A stretch of 64,000 bases of DNA from Acidobacteriaceae bacterium (GTDB taxonomy: Bacteria; Acidobacteriota; Terriglobia; Terriglobales; Acidobacteriaceae): assembly GCA_003134995.1 (NCBI GenBank), contig PLDC01000020.1, forward strand, positions 175-64,174, written 5' to 3'. The position numbers and the translations under genes were made by a program. The notes beneath the pieces are model-generated. The model did no database searches, had not been told where the DNA came from, and was given only the letters and a program-made list of their open reading frames with translations. Numbering within the stretch: position 1 is the first letter of the stretch; each line of letters opens with the position of its first letter. Positions 25,811-33,967 of this stretch are shown here, in pieces.

Positions 25811-27868
25811 ATGATGAAGGCAGAGGCGCGTGCAATTTCGCAACCCGCGACGGGAATCACTGACACATTCCATTCACTGCTCAAGCGGTCATGGGTAAAA
25901 ATAGCCGCGGTCATGCTCTTGCTCCTGATTCTCGAATTCCAGTTGTTGTACTCCGTCAAGCACGAGTCGCTTACGTTCGATGAAGGCGATCACATCTTTG
26001 CCGGATATATGTCTCTCAAGCATCAGGATTTTGGTCTAAACCCTGAGCACCCGCCGCTGGTGAAGATGATTGCTGCCGTTCCGCTGCTGGGAATGAACCT
26101 TCATGAACCGCAATTGCAGAACCGTTATTTCAAGGCCGAGGCCTACCTGAGCGGACGCGATCTCATCTTTCAGAATGATCACGAGATGGTCATCTTCCGC
26201 GCCCGAATTGCAGCATCGATCTTTGCGCTGCTGGTTGCGCTGCTGGCGTTCCTTACAGCACAAGAAATGTTTGGCGCTGGCGCGGGATTCATCGCACTCG
26301 TGCTGATCGTCTTCGAGCCCAACTTCCTGGCGCATGGCTCCTTGGTGACGACGGACACGGGCGCGGCGGCAGCGCTCGTGTCCAGCATCTATGCGTTCTA
26401 CCGGTATGTGAAATCTCCCTCGTGGGGACGCGTCGCAGTGCTGGGTCTCGCGGCAGGCCTCTTCTTTATCGTCAAGCATTCCGCAGTGCTGCTGCCGGCG
26501 ATGCTGATCTTACTCGCAGCCAGCGAGTTGTTGCGTCCCCGTCAAGCGGGCGAAGAGACCCGCCTGCATCAGGCAGCACGCCTGGGTGGTGCGCTCGTGA
26601 TTGCCGGAATCATCGCCGTTGGCATCATGTGGGCGTGTTATGGATTCCGCTACGCTGCTCGTCCCGCCGGGACGCGGATGAATCCACCATTGGAGGATAC
26701 ACTCGGGACCCTGCGTCCGGCGGAAGCCAAAGTGATCAAGACCATGGCGCGCTGGAAAGTGCTGCCCGAGTCATGGCTCTATGGTTTGGCGGACGTCCGC
26801 TCGGTGGCGAATACGTGGCCCAGTTACATGTTTGGGAAGGTCTATGCGCATGGGGTATGGTTCTATTTTCCGGTGGCGTTCGTCATAAAGGCGACCCTGA
26901 CCACATTGATCTTCGTCCCGCTGATCGTATATGCCATCGCCACTGGCAAGCTCCGTGGCTGGCGCGAGATCCTGTTCCTGTCTGTGCCGCCCACGCTTTA
27001 TTTTTGTATTTCGATGACTTCGAGTCTGAACATCGGAGTGCGGCACATCCTTTTGGTCTTTGTCTTCGTCCTTGTGTTGGCGGGCGGAGCAGCTTGGAGC
27101 CTGATTCAAAGCGATCGCCTCTGGGTATGGCCCATTGCTGTTCTCATCATTTTCCATGTCGTGACTTCGCTCCGCGCGTTCCCCACCTCGTACATTCCGT
27201 ACGCGAACGAACTCTGGGGCGGGCCGGCCAACATCCACAAGTATCTGACCGACTCCACCACGGACTGGGGACAGCAACTAAAAGCCGTCAAGCGTTACGT
27301 TGACGAGCGAGGGATCAAAGAATGTTGGTTCGCGTACACGGCCGAGCCGTTGATTCCGTTCCACGCCTATGGCATTCCCTGCAAGACTCTGCCCACCATG
27401 GACACGATCTGGGCTGGGCTGAAGACCGAAACCCCTCCAGTCATCCAGGGGCCAGTATTCTTCAGCCACATTTCACTGACGTTCTATGAATCAGGCTCAG
27501 CCCTTCTAAGCCCATACCGTCAGTTCATGGAACTCAAGCCGACCGCTGTGATCGAAGATGGCGTGTTTGTTTACGATGGTACCTTCAACGTTCCATACGC
27601 CGCTGCGTTGGATCGCGCCGTCATCTCAGGAACCCTGCTCGAGCAACACCAACCCGAACAGGCGCTTTCCGAAGCTCAGGCCGGAGTTGCCCTTGCGCCC
27701 GATTCCTTGCAGGCTTTGATGGCTTTGGGAGATGCGCAGAAGGCATTGCAGAAGAATGCCGAGGCGCGCACGACTTTTGAGAAAGCACTTGAGCGAGTTC
27801 ACCTCATGGAGCCAACTGCTCAAGAAGTCTGGATTCCCAAGGTTCAGGAGAAGATGGCAGGTCTATAA
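25811..27868 (+). CDS. GT39-like membrane glycosyltransferase with C-terminal TPR
   Basis: This 685-residue protein starts at ATG-ATG behind GGAG. It has about ten membrane helices. The first extracytoplasmic loop carries FDEGDHIFAG and NPEHPPLVKM, as in the GT-C fold of the PMT/ArnT families, where an acidic residue there is catalytic. A soluble domain (about 480-600) and two TPR-like helices pairs (about 605-680) follow. It probably moves a sugar from a polyprenyl-phosphate donor onto protein or lipid at the outer face of the inner membrane. The substrate is unknown, and no lipid-sugar synthesis genes are nearby. Confidence 0.82.
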   Translation: MMKAEARAISQPATGITDTFHSLLKRSWVKIAAVMLLLLILEFQLLYSVKHESLTFDEGDHIFAGYMSLKHQDFGLNPEHPPLVKMIAAVPLLGMNLHEPQLQNRYFKAEAYLSGRDLIFQNDHEMVIFRARIAASIFALLVALLAFLTAQEMFGAGAGFIALVLIVFEPNFLAHGSLVTTDTGAAAALVSSIYAFYRYVKSPSWGRVAVLGLAAGLFFIVKHSAVLLPAMLILLAASELLRPRQAGEETRLHQAARLGGALVIAGIIAVGIMWACYGFRYAARPAGTRMNPPLEDTLGTLRPAEAKVIKTMARWKVLPESWLYGLADVRSVANTWPSYMFGKVYAHGVWFYFPVAFVIKATLTTLIFVPLIVYAIATGKLRGWREILFLSVPPTLYFCISMTSSLNIGVRHILLVFVFVLVLAGGAAWSLIQSDRLWVWPIAVLIIFHVVTSLRAFPTSYIPYANELWGGPANIHKYLTDSTTDWGQQLKAVKRYVDERGIKECWFAYTAEPLIPFHAYGIPCKTLPTMDTIWAGLKTETPPVIQGPVFFSHISLTFYESGSALLSPYRQFMELKPTAVIEDGVFVYDGTFNVPYAAALDRAVISGTLLEQHQPEQALSEAQAGVALAPDSLQALMALGDAQKALQKNAEARTTFEKALERVHLMEPTAQEVWIPKVQEKMAGL

Positions 27869-27914
27869 GCCGATCATCGAATTGTCTACGTCCAATAAGA
27901 CGGGCAAGCAGGAG

Positions 27915-27971
27915 TCAACTGTCGAAAACCAGGCCATTTCGGTCAAGTGCCCAGCGCAAGACCATGATGAG
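27915..27971 (-). repeat. Dispersed repeat copy B
   Basis: On the minus strand it carries TCATCATGG and then CACTTGACCGAAATGGCCTG. It shares the GGCCTGGTTT block with copy A and CGAAATGGCCTG with copy C. It lies about 50 bp after the glycosyltransferase stop codon, in the same orientation as copy A. Confidence 0.6.
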
Positions 27972-27973
27972 CA

Positions 27974-28201
27974 AGCCGGATCAGGCAGTCCTCGGACGTC
28001 TGGGGGTTGGAACAGTACCTGACACAACGCCGTAAGGAGATTGACCGCAAGTATCAATTCCGCGCTTCGCACCTGACTCAGGTGTTGGGAGAACTCCTGC
28101 ATGAAAAACGGATCAGCGAGCGCGAACTGCGCGGTTTGCACGAGGACAAGCTGAACTCTGTGCGGTCTTTCGCCAAACTTCTGGCCGAGAGCGTGGCTTG
28201 A
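27974..28201 (+). CDS. Small hypothetical ORF or gene remnant
   Basis: A frame open from 27971 contains a charged, helix-rich segment (TTG at 28007, then EQYLTQRRKEIDRKYQF, then ERELRGLHEDKL; 64 residues). It has the composition of a real protein, but no ATG/GTG with a ribosome site precedes it, and the dispersed repeat lies directly upstream. It is probably the 3' remnant of a gene cut by that repeat. I cannot name the family. Confidence 0.3.
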   Translation, partial: SRIRQSSDVWGLEQYLTQRRKEIDRKYQFRASHLTQVLGELLHEKRISERELRGLHEDKLNSVRSFAKLLAESVA

Positions 28202-28358
28202 CTCGGGTTTTGAGCGAAATCGCTTGGTTTCGCAACCCATCCAAGCTTCCCTTCTATCTTGGCTGTACGACGTTGTTATCTCCGGCTTGCCGTTGGCGAA
28301 ATTTTCTGGTTTGTATTCGTCGGAAGCGATAACATGGCGGCCCGAGCAGGGGATCACT

Positions 28359-31300
28359 ATGAGAGCCTTCCACTTCAAGACTAGTGCCGTATTTGTGTTG
28401 TGTTTTGCCGTGTCGAACATCGTGCTGGGTTTTGGGCAGACGACGCAAACGTCCAGTTCGGAATCGTTGACCAATCTCCGGGAACGCGCGGATCAAGGAA
28501 ATGCCGACGCCCAGCTTGCTCTGGGGAAAATATACCGCGACGGGAAAAAGGCGCCGCAGGATTTTAAGGAAGCGGCGGTGTGGTTGCGCAAAGCCGCCGA
28601 TCAGGGCAACGCAGAAGCTCAGGAGCGCCTCTCGATGCTCTATTACAACGGTCAAGGCGTATCCCGAGACATTGAAGAGGCGATCCGCTGGCTGCGCAAG
28701 GCAGCCGATCAAGGCTATGCACCGGCCGAAGTGGTGCTTGGACTCACGTACGACGAAGGTAGCGGAGTGCCCAAGGACTTCAGTGAGGCGGCCCGCTTGT
28801 GCCGCAAAGCCGCCGATCAGAATAATGCAGATGGGCAGTACTGCTTGGGCCACATCTACTTCTATGGCAAGGGAGTACCGAAGGACTTGGGCGAAGCCGC
28901 CCGCTGGTGGCGTAAAGCGGCTGACCAAGGCAATGCGTTGGCGCAAGCAGAACTCGGCCTCATGTATCAGGACGGCGAAGGGATGCCGGTGGACCTGAAA
29001 GAGGCAGCGCGTCTTTTCCGCAAAGCTGCCGAACAGGGAAACGCAAGCGGAGAAGTGAATCTCGGTAAGGCCTACGCCCGGGGCGATGGCGTGCCGCAAG
29101 ATCTGAAGGAGGCGGCGAGTTGGTGGCGCAAGGCAGCCGATCAGGGCGAAGCCGCGGCACAGTACGATCTGGCCGATATGTACGCGGCGGGAGTGCCTGC
29201 GGCAGGAGTGCCTCGGGATTCCAGTGAAGCCGTGCGCTGGTATCACAAGGCTGCGGATCAGGGCTTCGTGCAGGCGCAGTTCAAACTCGGCGGAATGTAT
29301 TACCGTGGCGAGGGCGTGACCAAGGATCCGCACGAAGCAGCGGTCTGGCTTCGCAAAGCCGCCGATAAGGGGCTGGCTGACTCTCAGGAGGCGGTGGCTA
29401 CCCTTTACTCGCAGGGCATTGGAGTGCCCCAGGATGCTGCAGAATCGGCTGCCTGGACGCGGAAGGCAGCCGATCAGGGCAATGCGGAGGCGCAGTACAA
29501 TCTTGCCCTTTTCTATGAAGACGGGAGAGGAGTGCCGAAGGACTTCAGCGAAGCGGCGCGCTGGTACCGCAAGGCAGCTGATCAGGGCTACGCAAAAGCG
29601 CAGGCGAATTTGGGCCTGTTGTACGACCACGGCGACGGTGTGCCGAAAGATCTGACCGAAGCAGAGCGCTGGCGCCGCAAAGCCGCTGATCAGGGCGATA
29701 TGGCTGCACAGCTGGGGCTAGCCGGGATGTACGAAAGGGGCGAGGGGGTGCCCCAGGACTACGGCCAAGCGGCAGTTTTGTATCGCAAGGCTGCCGACCA
29801 GGGAAACGCAGTTGCCCAGGCAAATCTCGCGTACCTGTACGCAAACGGCAACGGAGTGCCCAAAGATTTTAAAGAAGCGGAGGCTTGGTACCGCAAGTCT
29901 GCCGATCAGGGTAAGGCGGTCGCCCAGATCAATCTTGGCAAAATGTTCATGCGCGGCGAAGGCCTGCCGCGAGACTTTGCCGAAGCCGCGCGCTGGTACC
30001 GTAAGGCCGCCGATCAGAATTTCGCAGAGGCGCAGTACTGGCTGGCAAACATGTACTACTACGGGGATGGAGTGCCGAAGGATTTCAGCGAGGCCGCCAG
30101 CTGGTACCGCAAGGCTGCGGAGCAGGGCTATCCGGAGGGTCAATTCTGGCTGGGCAATTTGTATTTCGACGGAAAGGGGGTACCGAAGGACCTCGGCCAG
30201 GCAGCCGCGTGGCGGCGCAAGGCTGCCGATCAGGGGTATGCGCCGGCACAAGAGGCACTGGGTTCCATGTACCAGAGCGGCGACGGTGTGACCCAGGATT
30301 CTGCCGAAGCCGCCCGTTGGTTCCGCAAGTCTGCCGATGGAGGTTACGCGCCTGCCCAGAGAAAGCTCGGGGGCCTGTACCAAAACGGTCGGGGAGTGCC
30401 TAAGGATTACAAGGAAGCAGCGCTCTGGTATCGCAAGGCCGCCGATCAGGGGGACGCATACGCGCAGACCGATCTTGGCTACCTGTACAACAGCGGGAGC
30501 GGAGTGCCTAAGGACTTAGGCGAGGCCGTCAGTTGGTACCGGAAGGCCGCGGATCAGGGCGACGCGATTGCACAATTCGATCTCGGCCACATGTACGAAA
30601 ACGGCGAGGGAGTATCCAAGGATTCCAGCGCAGCGGTGAGCTGGTACGCCAAGGCTGCCGATCAGGGACTGCTGCAGGCGGAGTCGAGGCTCGGGCTCAT
30701 GTACCACGAAGGTGAGGGAGTGCCCAAAGATCTTAACGAAGCGGCGCGTTGGTACCGCAAAGGCGCCGATCAGGGGGGTGCATCTGCCGAGGAGCGGCTC
30801 GGCCTGATGTATGAAGAAGGCGAGGGAGTGCCCAAGGACTTAAGCGAAGCGGCGAAGTTGTACCGAAAGGCTGCCGATCAGGGCGTCGCGTCTGCACAGT
30901 CCGCTCTCGGCCGTCTGTACTATGCGGGCGATGGAGTGGCCAAGGATCTGAACGAAGCGGCACGATGGTGGCGCATGGCCGCTGATCAGGGCTTTGCGCC
31001 AGCGCAGCTTAATCTCGGCCTGAGATATGAAAACGGCGAGGGCGTGCCTAAGGACATCGCAGCAGCAGCGGTCTTATTCCGCAAGGCGGCCGATCAGGGG
31101 CTGGCACAGGCGGAAGGCAAAATGGGCCTGCTGTACCACGATGGCGAGGGAGTACCCAAAGATCTCACTGAAGCGGCAAAGTGGTATCGCAAGGCCGCCG
31201 ATCAAGGCAATCTGGGTTCGCAGATGTTGCTCGGCCTCATGTTCGAAAAGGGTGAGGGGATGCCCAAGGATTCCACCGAGGCGGCGCGCTGGTATCGCAA

Positions 31301-32624
31301 GGCCGCCGAACAAGGTGAATCGTCCTCACAGCGGCGACTGGGCATGATGTACGAAGACGGCGAGGGAGTACCGAAGGACGTCAGCGAAGCGGCAAAGTGG
31401 TATCGCAAAGCCGCCGATCAGGGCGACGCCCAGGCGCAGTTCAATCTTGCCAAACTGTATGCCTTGGGCAATGGAGTGCCAAAGGATGCTAACGAAAGTA
31501 TCAGCTTGGTGCGTAAGGCCGCTGAAAAGGGCAATGCGGAGGCGGAGGTGCGCCTCGGTTTGTTGAATCGCAACGGCGAAGGAGTGCCCAGAGACTTCAA
31601 CGAAGCGGTCCGCTGGTACCAGAAGGCGGCAAACCAGGGCGACGCAAGCGGAGAGTTCTTTCTAGGCGCGTCCTACGCCTTGGGCCAGGGGGTGGCTAAA
31701 GATCCGAGCCAAGCGGTCAACTGGTACCGCAAGGCTGCCGCGCGAGGCCACGTCAAGGCAGAGTTCTTCCTGGGCTTGGCGTACAACTACGCGGTGGGCG
31801 TGCCAAGAGACCTGACTGAAGCGAAGCGATGGTACGAGAAGGCCGCCGCTCAGAACTATGCGGATGCCCAGGTAAGCCTCGGCTATCTGTATGAAAACGG
31901 AGAAGTGGTTCCCAAGGATTACAGTCAGGCAGCGAGTTGGTACCGCAAAGCCGCGGATCAGGGCGACGCGACTGCCCAGTACCATCTCGGCCTGCTGTAC
32001 TACGCCGGCAACGGAGTGGCCAGGGATGCGAGCGCGGCAGGAGGCTGGTATCGCAAGGCCGCCGATCAAGGCAATGCAGACGGGCAACTCAAGCTCGCCC
32101 AGTTATATGACGGTGGCGAAGGCGTTCCTAAAGATCTGGCCGAAGCAGCAAAGCTATATCGCAAGGCGGCCGATCAGGGGAAGGTAGTTGCGCAGGAGAA
32201 TCTCGCCAAGATGTACTACGCCGGCGATGGCGTCCCCAAGGACTTGGAGCAGGCCGCAATCTGGATGCGCAAGGCCGCCGATCAGGGGAGTGCGGGTGCA
32301 CAGTACGATCTCGGCTTCCAATACGAACATGGCCAGGGAGTGGCCAAGGACCTCGACCAGGCCGGGCTCTTATACCGCAAGGCGGCCGACCAGGGAAATG
32401 CGCAGGCACAAGCCAATCTCGGCATCCTTTACACGCAAGGGGAAGGAGTGCCGCAGAATAATGTCACGGCGTATATGTGGATGACCATCGCCTCGCAAGG
32501 GATAGAGAAGAGATTAATGGAGAATCTTACTGCGAGGATGACAGAGCTAGCCGGAAAAATGAGTCCGCAAGAGATTGCGGAGGCGCGACGTCTGGCGAAG
32601 GAGTGGAAACCATCTACTAAGTGA
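28359..32624 (+). CDS. Secreted protein of 37 tandem Sel1 repeats
   Basis: The ATG at 28359 (MRAFHFKTSA) is preferred because a signal peptide (about 1-27) follows it; the frame runs open 135 nt further upstream. Of the 1421 residues, about 1335 are Sel1-like repeats of consensus AADQGxAxAQxxLGxxY followed by GxGVPKDxxEAAxWYRK. I count 37 units, all of 36 residues except the seventh, which has a 3-residue insert (VPAAGVPRD). About 45 residues cap the C-terminus. Sel1 arrays form a TPR-like superhelix that binds proteins, and known members act as adaptors or in host interaction. The length is far above the usual 4-12 repeats. Its binding partner is unknown. Confidence 0.93.
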   Translation: MRAFHFKTSAVFVLCFAVSNIVLGFGQTTQTSSSESLTNLRERADQGNADAQLALGKIYRDGKKAPQDFKEAAVWLRKAADQGNAEAQERLSMLYYNGQGVSRDIEEAIRWLRKAADQGYAPAEVVLGLTYDEGSGVPKDFSEAARLCRKAADQNNADGQYCLGHIYFYGKGVPKDLGEAARWWRKAADQGNALAQAELGLMYQDGEGMPVDLKEAARLFRKAAEQGNASGEVNLGKAYARGDGVPQDLKEAASWWRKAADQGEAAAQYDLADMYAAGVPAAGVPRDSSEAVRWYHKAADQGFVQAQFKLGGMYYRGEGVTKDPHEAAVWLRKAADKGLADSQEAVATLYSQGIGVPQDAAESAAWTRKAADQGNAEAQYNLALFYEDGRGVPKDFSEAARWYRKAADQGYAKAQANLGLLYDHGDGVPKDLTEAERWRRKAADQGDMAAQLGLAGMYERGEGVPQDYGQAAVLYRKAADQGNAVAQANLAYLYANGNGVPKDFKEAEAWYRKSADQGKAVAQINLGKMFMRGEGLPRDFAEAARWYRKAADQNFAEAQYWLANMYYYGDGVPKDFSEAASWYRKAAEQGYPEGQFWLGNLYFDGKGVPKDLGQAAAWRRKAADQGYAPAQEALGSMYQSGDGVTQDSAEAARWFRKSADGGYAPAQRKLGGLYQNGRGVPKDYKEAALWYRKAADQGDAYAQTDLGYLYNSGSGVPKDLGEAVSWYRKAADQGDAIAQFDLGHMYENGEGVSKDSSAAVSWYAKAADQGLLQAESRLGLMYHEGEGVPKDLNEAARWYRKGADQGGASAEERLGLMYEEGEGVPKDLSEAAKLYRKAADQGVASAQSALGRLYYAGDGVAKDLNEAARWWRMAADQGFAPAQLNLGLRYENGEGVPKDIAAAAVLFRKAADQGLAQAEGKMGLLYHDGEGVPKDLTEAAKWYRKAADQGNLGSQMLLGLMFEKGEGMPKDSTEAARWYRKAAEQGESSSQRRLGMMYEDGEGVPKDVSEAAKWYRKAADQGDAQAQFNLAKLYALGNGVPKDANESISLVRKAAEKGNAEAEVRLGLLNRNGEGVPRDFNEAVRWYQKAANQGDASGEFFLGASYALGQGVAKDPSQAVNWYRKAAARGHVKAEFFLGLAYNYAVGVPRDLTEAKRWYEKAAAQNYADAQVSLGYLYENGEVVPKDYSQAASWYRKAADQGDATAQYHLGLLYYAGNGVARDASAAGGWYRKAADQGNADGQLKLAQLYDGGEGVPKDLAEAAKLYRKAADQGKVVAQENLAKMYYAGDGVPKDLEQAAIWMRKAADQGSAGAQYDLGFQYEHGQGVAKDLDQAGLLYRKAADQGNAQAQANLGILYTQGEGVPQNNVTAYMWMTIASQGIEKRLMENLTARMTELAGKMSPQEIAEARRLAKEWKPSTK

Positions 32625-32681
32625 TGCAACAGAGGTCTGTTCACCGCTGGATCAGGTGGGCCACCCACTATTGAATTTGTC

Positions 32682-32751
32682 CAGTTGGTGAAAAATCGCG
32701 GTTACACTCAAAGCCCCTCAATGAGCGAAATGGCCTGTTTTCGTAAACTGA
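32682..32751 (+). repeat. Dispersed repeat copy C
   Basis: It carries CAGTTGGTGAAAAATCGCGG, then TTACACTCA, then GAGCGAAATGGCCTG. It aligns with the minus strand of copy A and partly with D. It lies about 57 bp after the Sel1 gene, inverted relative to copies A and B. Confidence 0.6.
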
Positions 32752-32870
32752 GAATTCGCCGTGCACAATACTGTCTAGAGTCAGGAACTTAGTCCGACCA
32801 TCCATCTCTTCGATCACAAATGCGATCATCATTACTACTTCGCGAAAGGGATTCTAGACAAACGTGGTTC

Positions 32871-33449
32871 TTACTTGTAAACCACGGCATGAGAATGCCG
32901 CTTGGCGATCGCCGCGTCTTCCGCTTCTGTCACCGGCACGTTCTTTTCCCCTTCTCGAACGGAGACCTCGCGCATATACTGCTCGAAGCCTGGAGCCGAA
33001 AATACTCCCACCGCCCGGATGTGGTCTTTCCCAACGTTGGTGACAGAGATCCAAGTGTCCGCAGGGATGAACACGGTGGCCCCGGCGTGCACCTCCCTGA
33101 CCAGGTCTCCCACCTGAACGCGGGCGGTTCCAGACTCTAGGAATAGAATCTCGTCTGCACCGGGGTGACGGTGCGTTGGAATTTCTCCCTCCGGCGCGAG
33201 GTCCGCTGTAAGGAAGACGAGATGCGAGGACCCGCCATTCCTGGGGTCTACTTTCAGAATGAAGCTCTCTCCCGGCTCAGAATGTCCAGGCCATCCCCTT
33301 ACCACACGCCGTTCTCCCTCGTTCTCCTCCAGAACGAGAGGACTTGTCTTGGCGGCTATGGTTTCCCGTTGGCTCGGAGCCAACAGTGCGCCGCCATACG
33401 CGCAGGCTGCTACAACGCAAATACCCCTGACTAAAGATGGCCATTGCAT
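32871..33449 (-). CDS. Exported cupin-domain protein
   Basis: I start this at the ATG at 33449 (MQWPSLVRGI), which puts a signal peptide or anchor at the N-terminus; the frame is open to 33503 through a region resembling no signal. The 192 residues contain one cupin barrel. Motif 1 is intact (EIPTHRHPGADEILFLESG, with the metal ligands HxH and E). Motif 2 reads GATVFIPADTWISVTN, in which the usual His is Ile, so at most three metal ligands remain. Enzymatic function is unknown. It is convergent with the Sel1 gene. Confidence 0.8.
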   Translation of the reverse strand: MQWPSLVRGICVVAACAYGGALLAPSQRETIAAKTSPLVLEENEGERRVVRGWPGHSEPGESFILKVDPRNGGSSHLVFLTADLAPEGEIPTHRHPGADEILFLESGTARVQVGDLVREVHAGATVFIPADTWISVTNVGKDHIRAVGVFSAPGFEQYMREVSVREGEKNVPVTEAEDAAIAKRHSHAVVYK

Positions 33450-33532
33450 AAGAACCTGCAGGTGACCCACCGAAGTGAGTCTGGCCACTTTATTCCAAAG
33501 CACGTTCTTAGGGGAAGTGTAGGTTTACCCGT

Positions 33533-33560
33533 GGTTGGCGAAACATCGCGATTACACGCA
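33533..33560 (+). repeat. Dispersed repeat copy D
   Basis: GGCGAAACATCGCGATTACA matches the first block of copy C with three substitutions. It lies 70 bp before the IS110 transposase start and may mark the left side of that element. Confidence 0.5.
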
Positions 33561-33630
33561 ATATAAAAGGCGCCCACTTTGCGGTAGGTTGTGATTGTTG
33601 GAGATCACCACTGACCGAAGGAGCGCCGTT

Positions 33631-33768
33631 ATGAACCAGGAAAAGTATATTGGCATGGACGTTCACCAAGCAACGATCTCAGTTGCTGTTTCTGAGGGAA
33701 AATTCGTGTCTTTTCCATTAAGGTTTTCCTGTAGTTCTAGTCATGGCGCAGCTCGCTTTTCGTTGTGA
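33631..33768 (+). pseudogene. IS110-family transposase, N-terminal remnant
   Basis: The ATG at 33631 follows GAAGGAG. The first 25 residues (YIGMDVHQATISVAV) match the N-terminus of IS110 DEDD transposases, including the first catalytic Asp. The frame then leaves the family and stops after 45 codons, against about 340-400 in intact members. Nothing of the Tnp20 domain or the C-terminal Ser region is visible in the following 200 bp, so the copy was deleted, not just interrupted. Confidence 0.8.
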
Positions 33769-33967
33769 CGGTCCACGAGCTCATCGGACCTAGCTTTGCG
33801 ACAATCCTGCTCGTGACATAGCTGTTCTGGCCAATGACCGTGTGTGCAGGGCTGACCCAGAAACGCTGGATACTGAGTGCCTTCGCATCTCAATTCGTTG
33901 ACTCGCGGATGCCGCGTTCGTAAGATGGTGCGACCTAAAAGCCTGGGAAATGTAGCGGAGAAAACTT

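Noticed and set aside
28441-32500. Regular 108-bp periodicity that could suggest a CRISPR or satellite array
   Set aside because: The units are coding, diverged at the DNA level and translate into 36-residue Sel1 repeats in one open frame.
33472-33496. GGAATAAAG on the minus strand before the cupin gene as an eighth copy of the ECF motif
   Set aside because: At the 22-nt phase the sequence is CTTCG, not GTTAT, so the -10 element is missing; kept out of the regulon.
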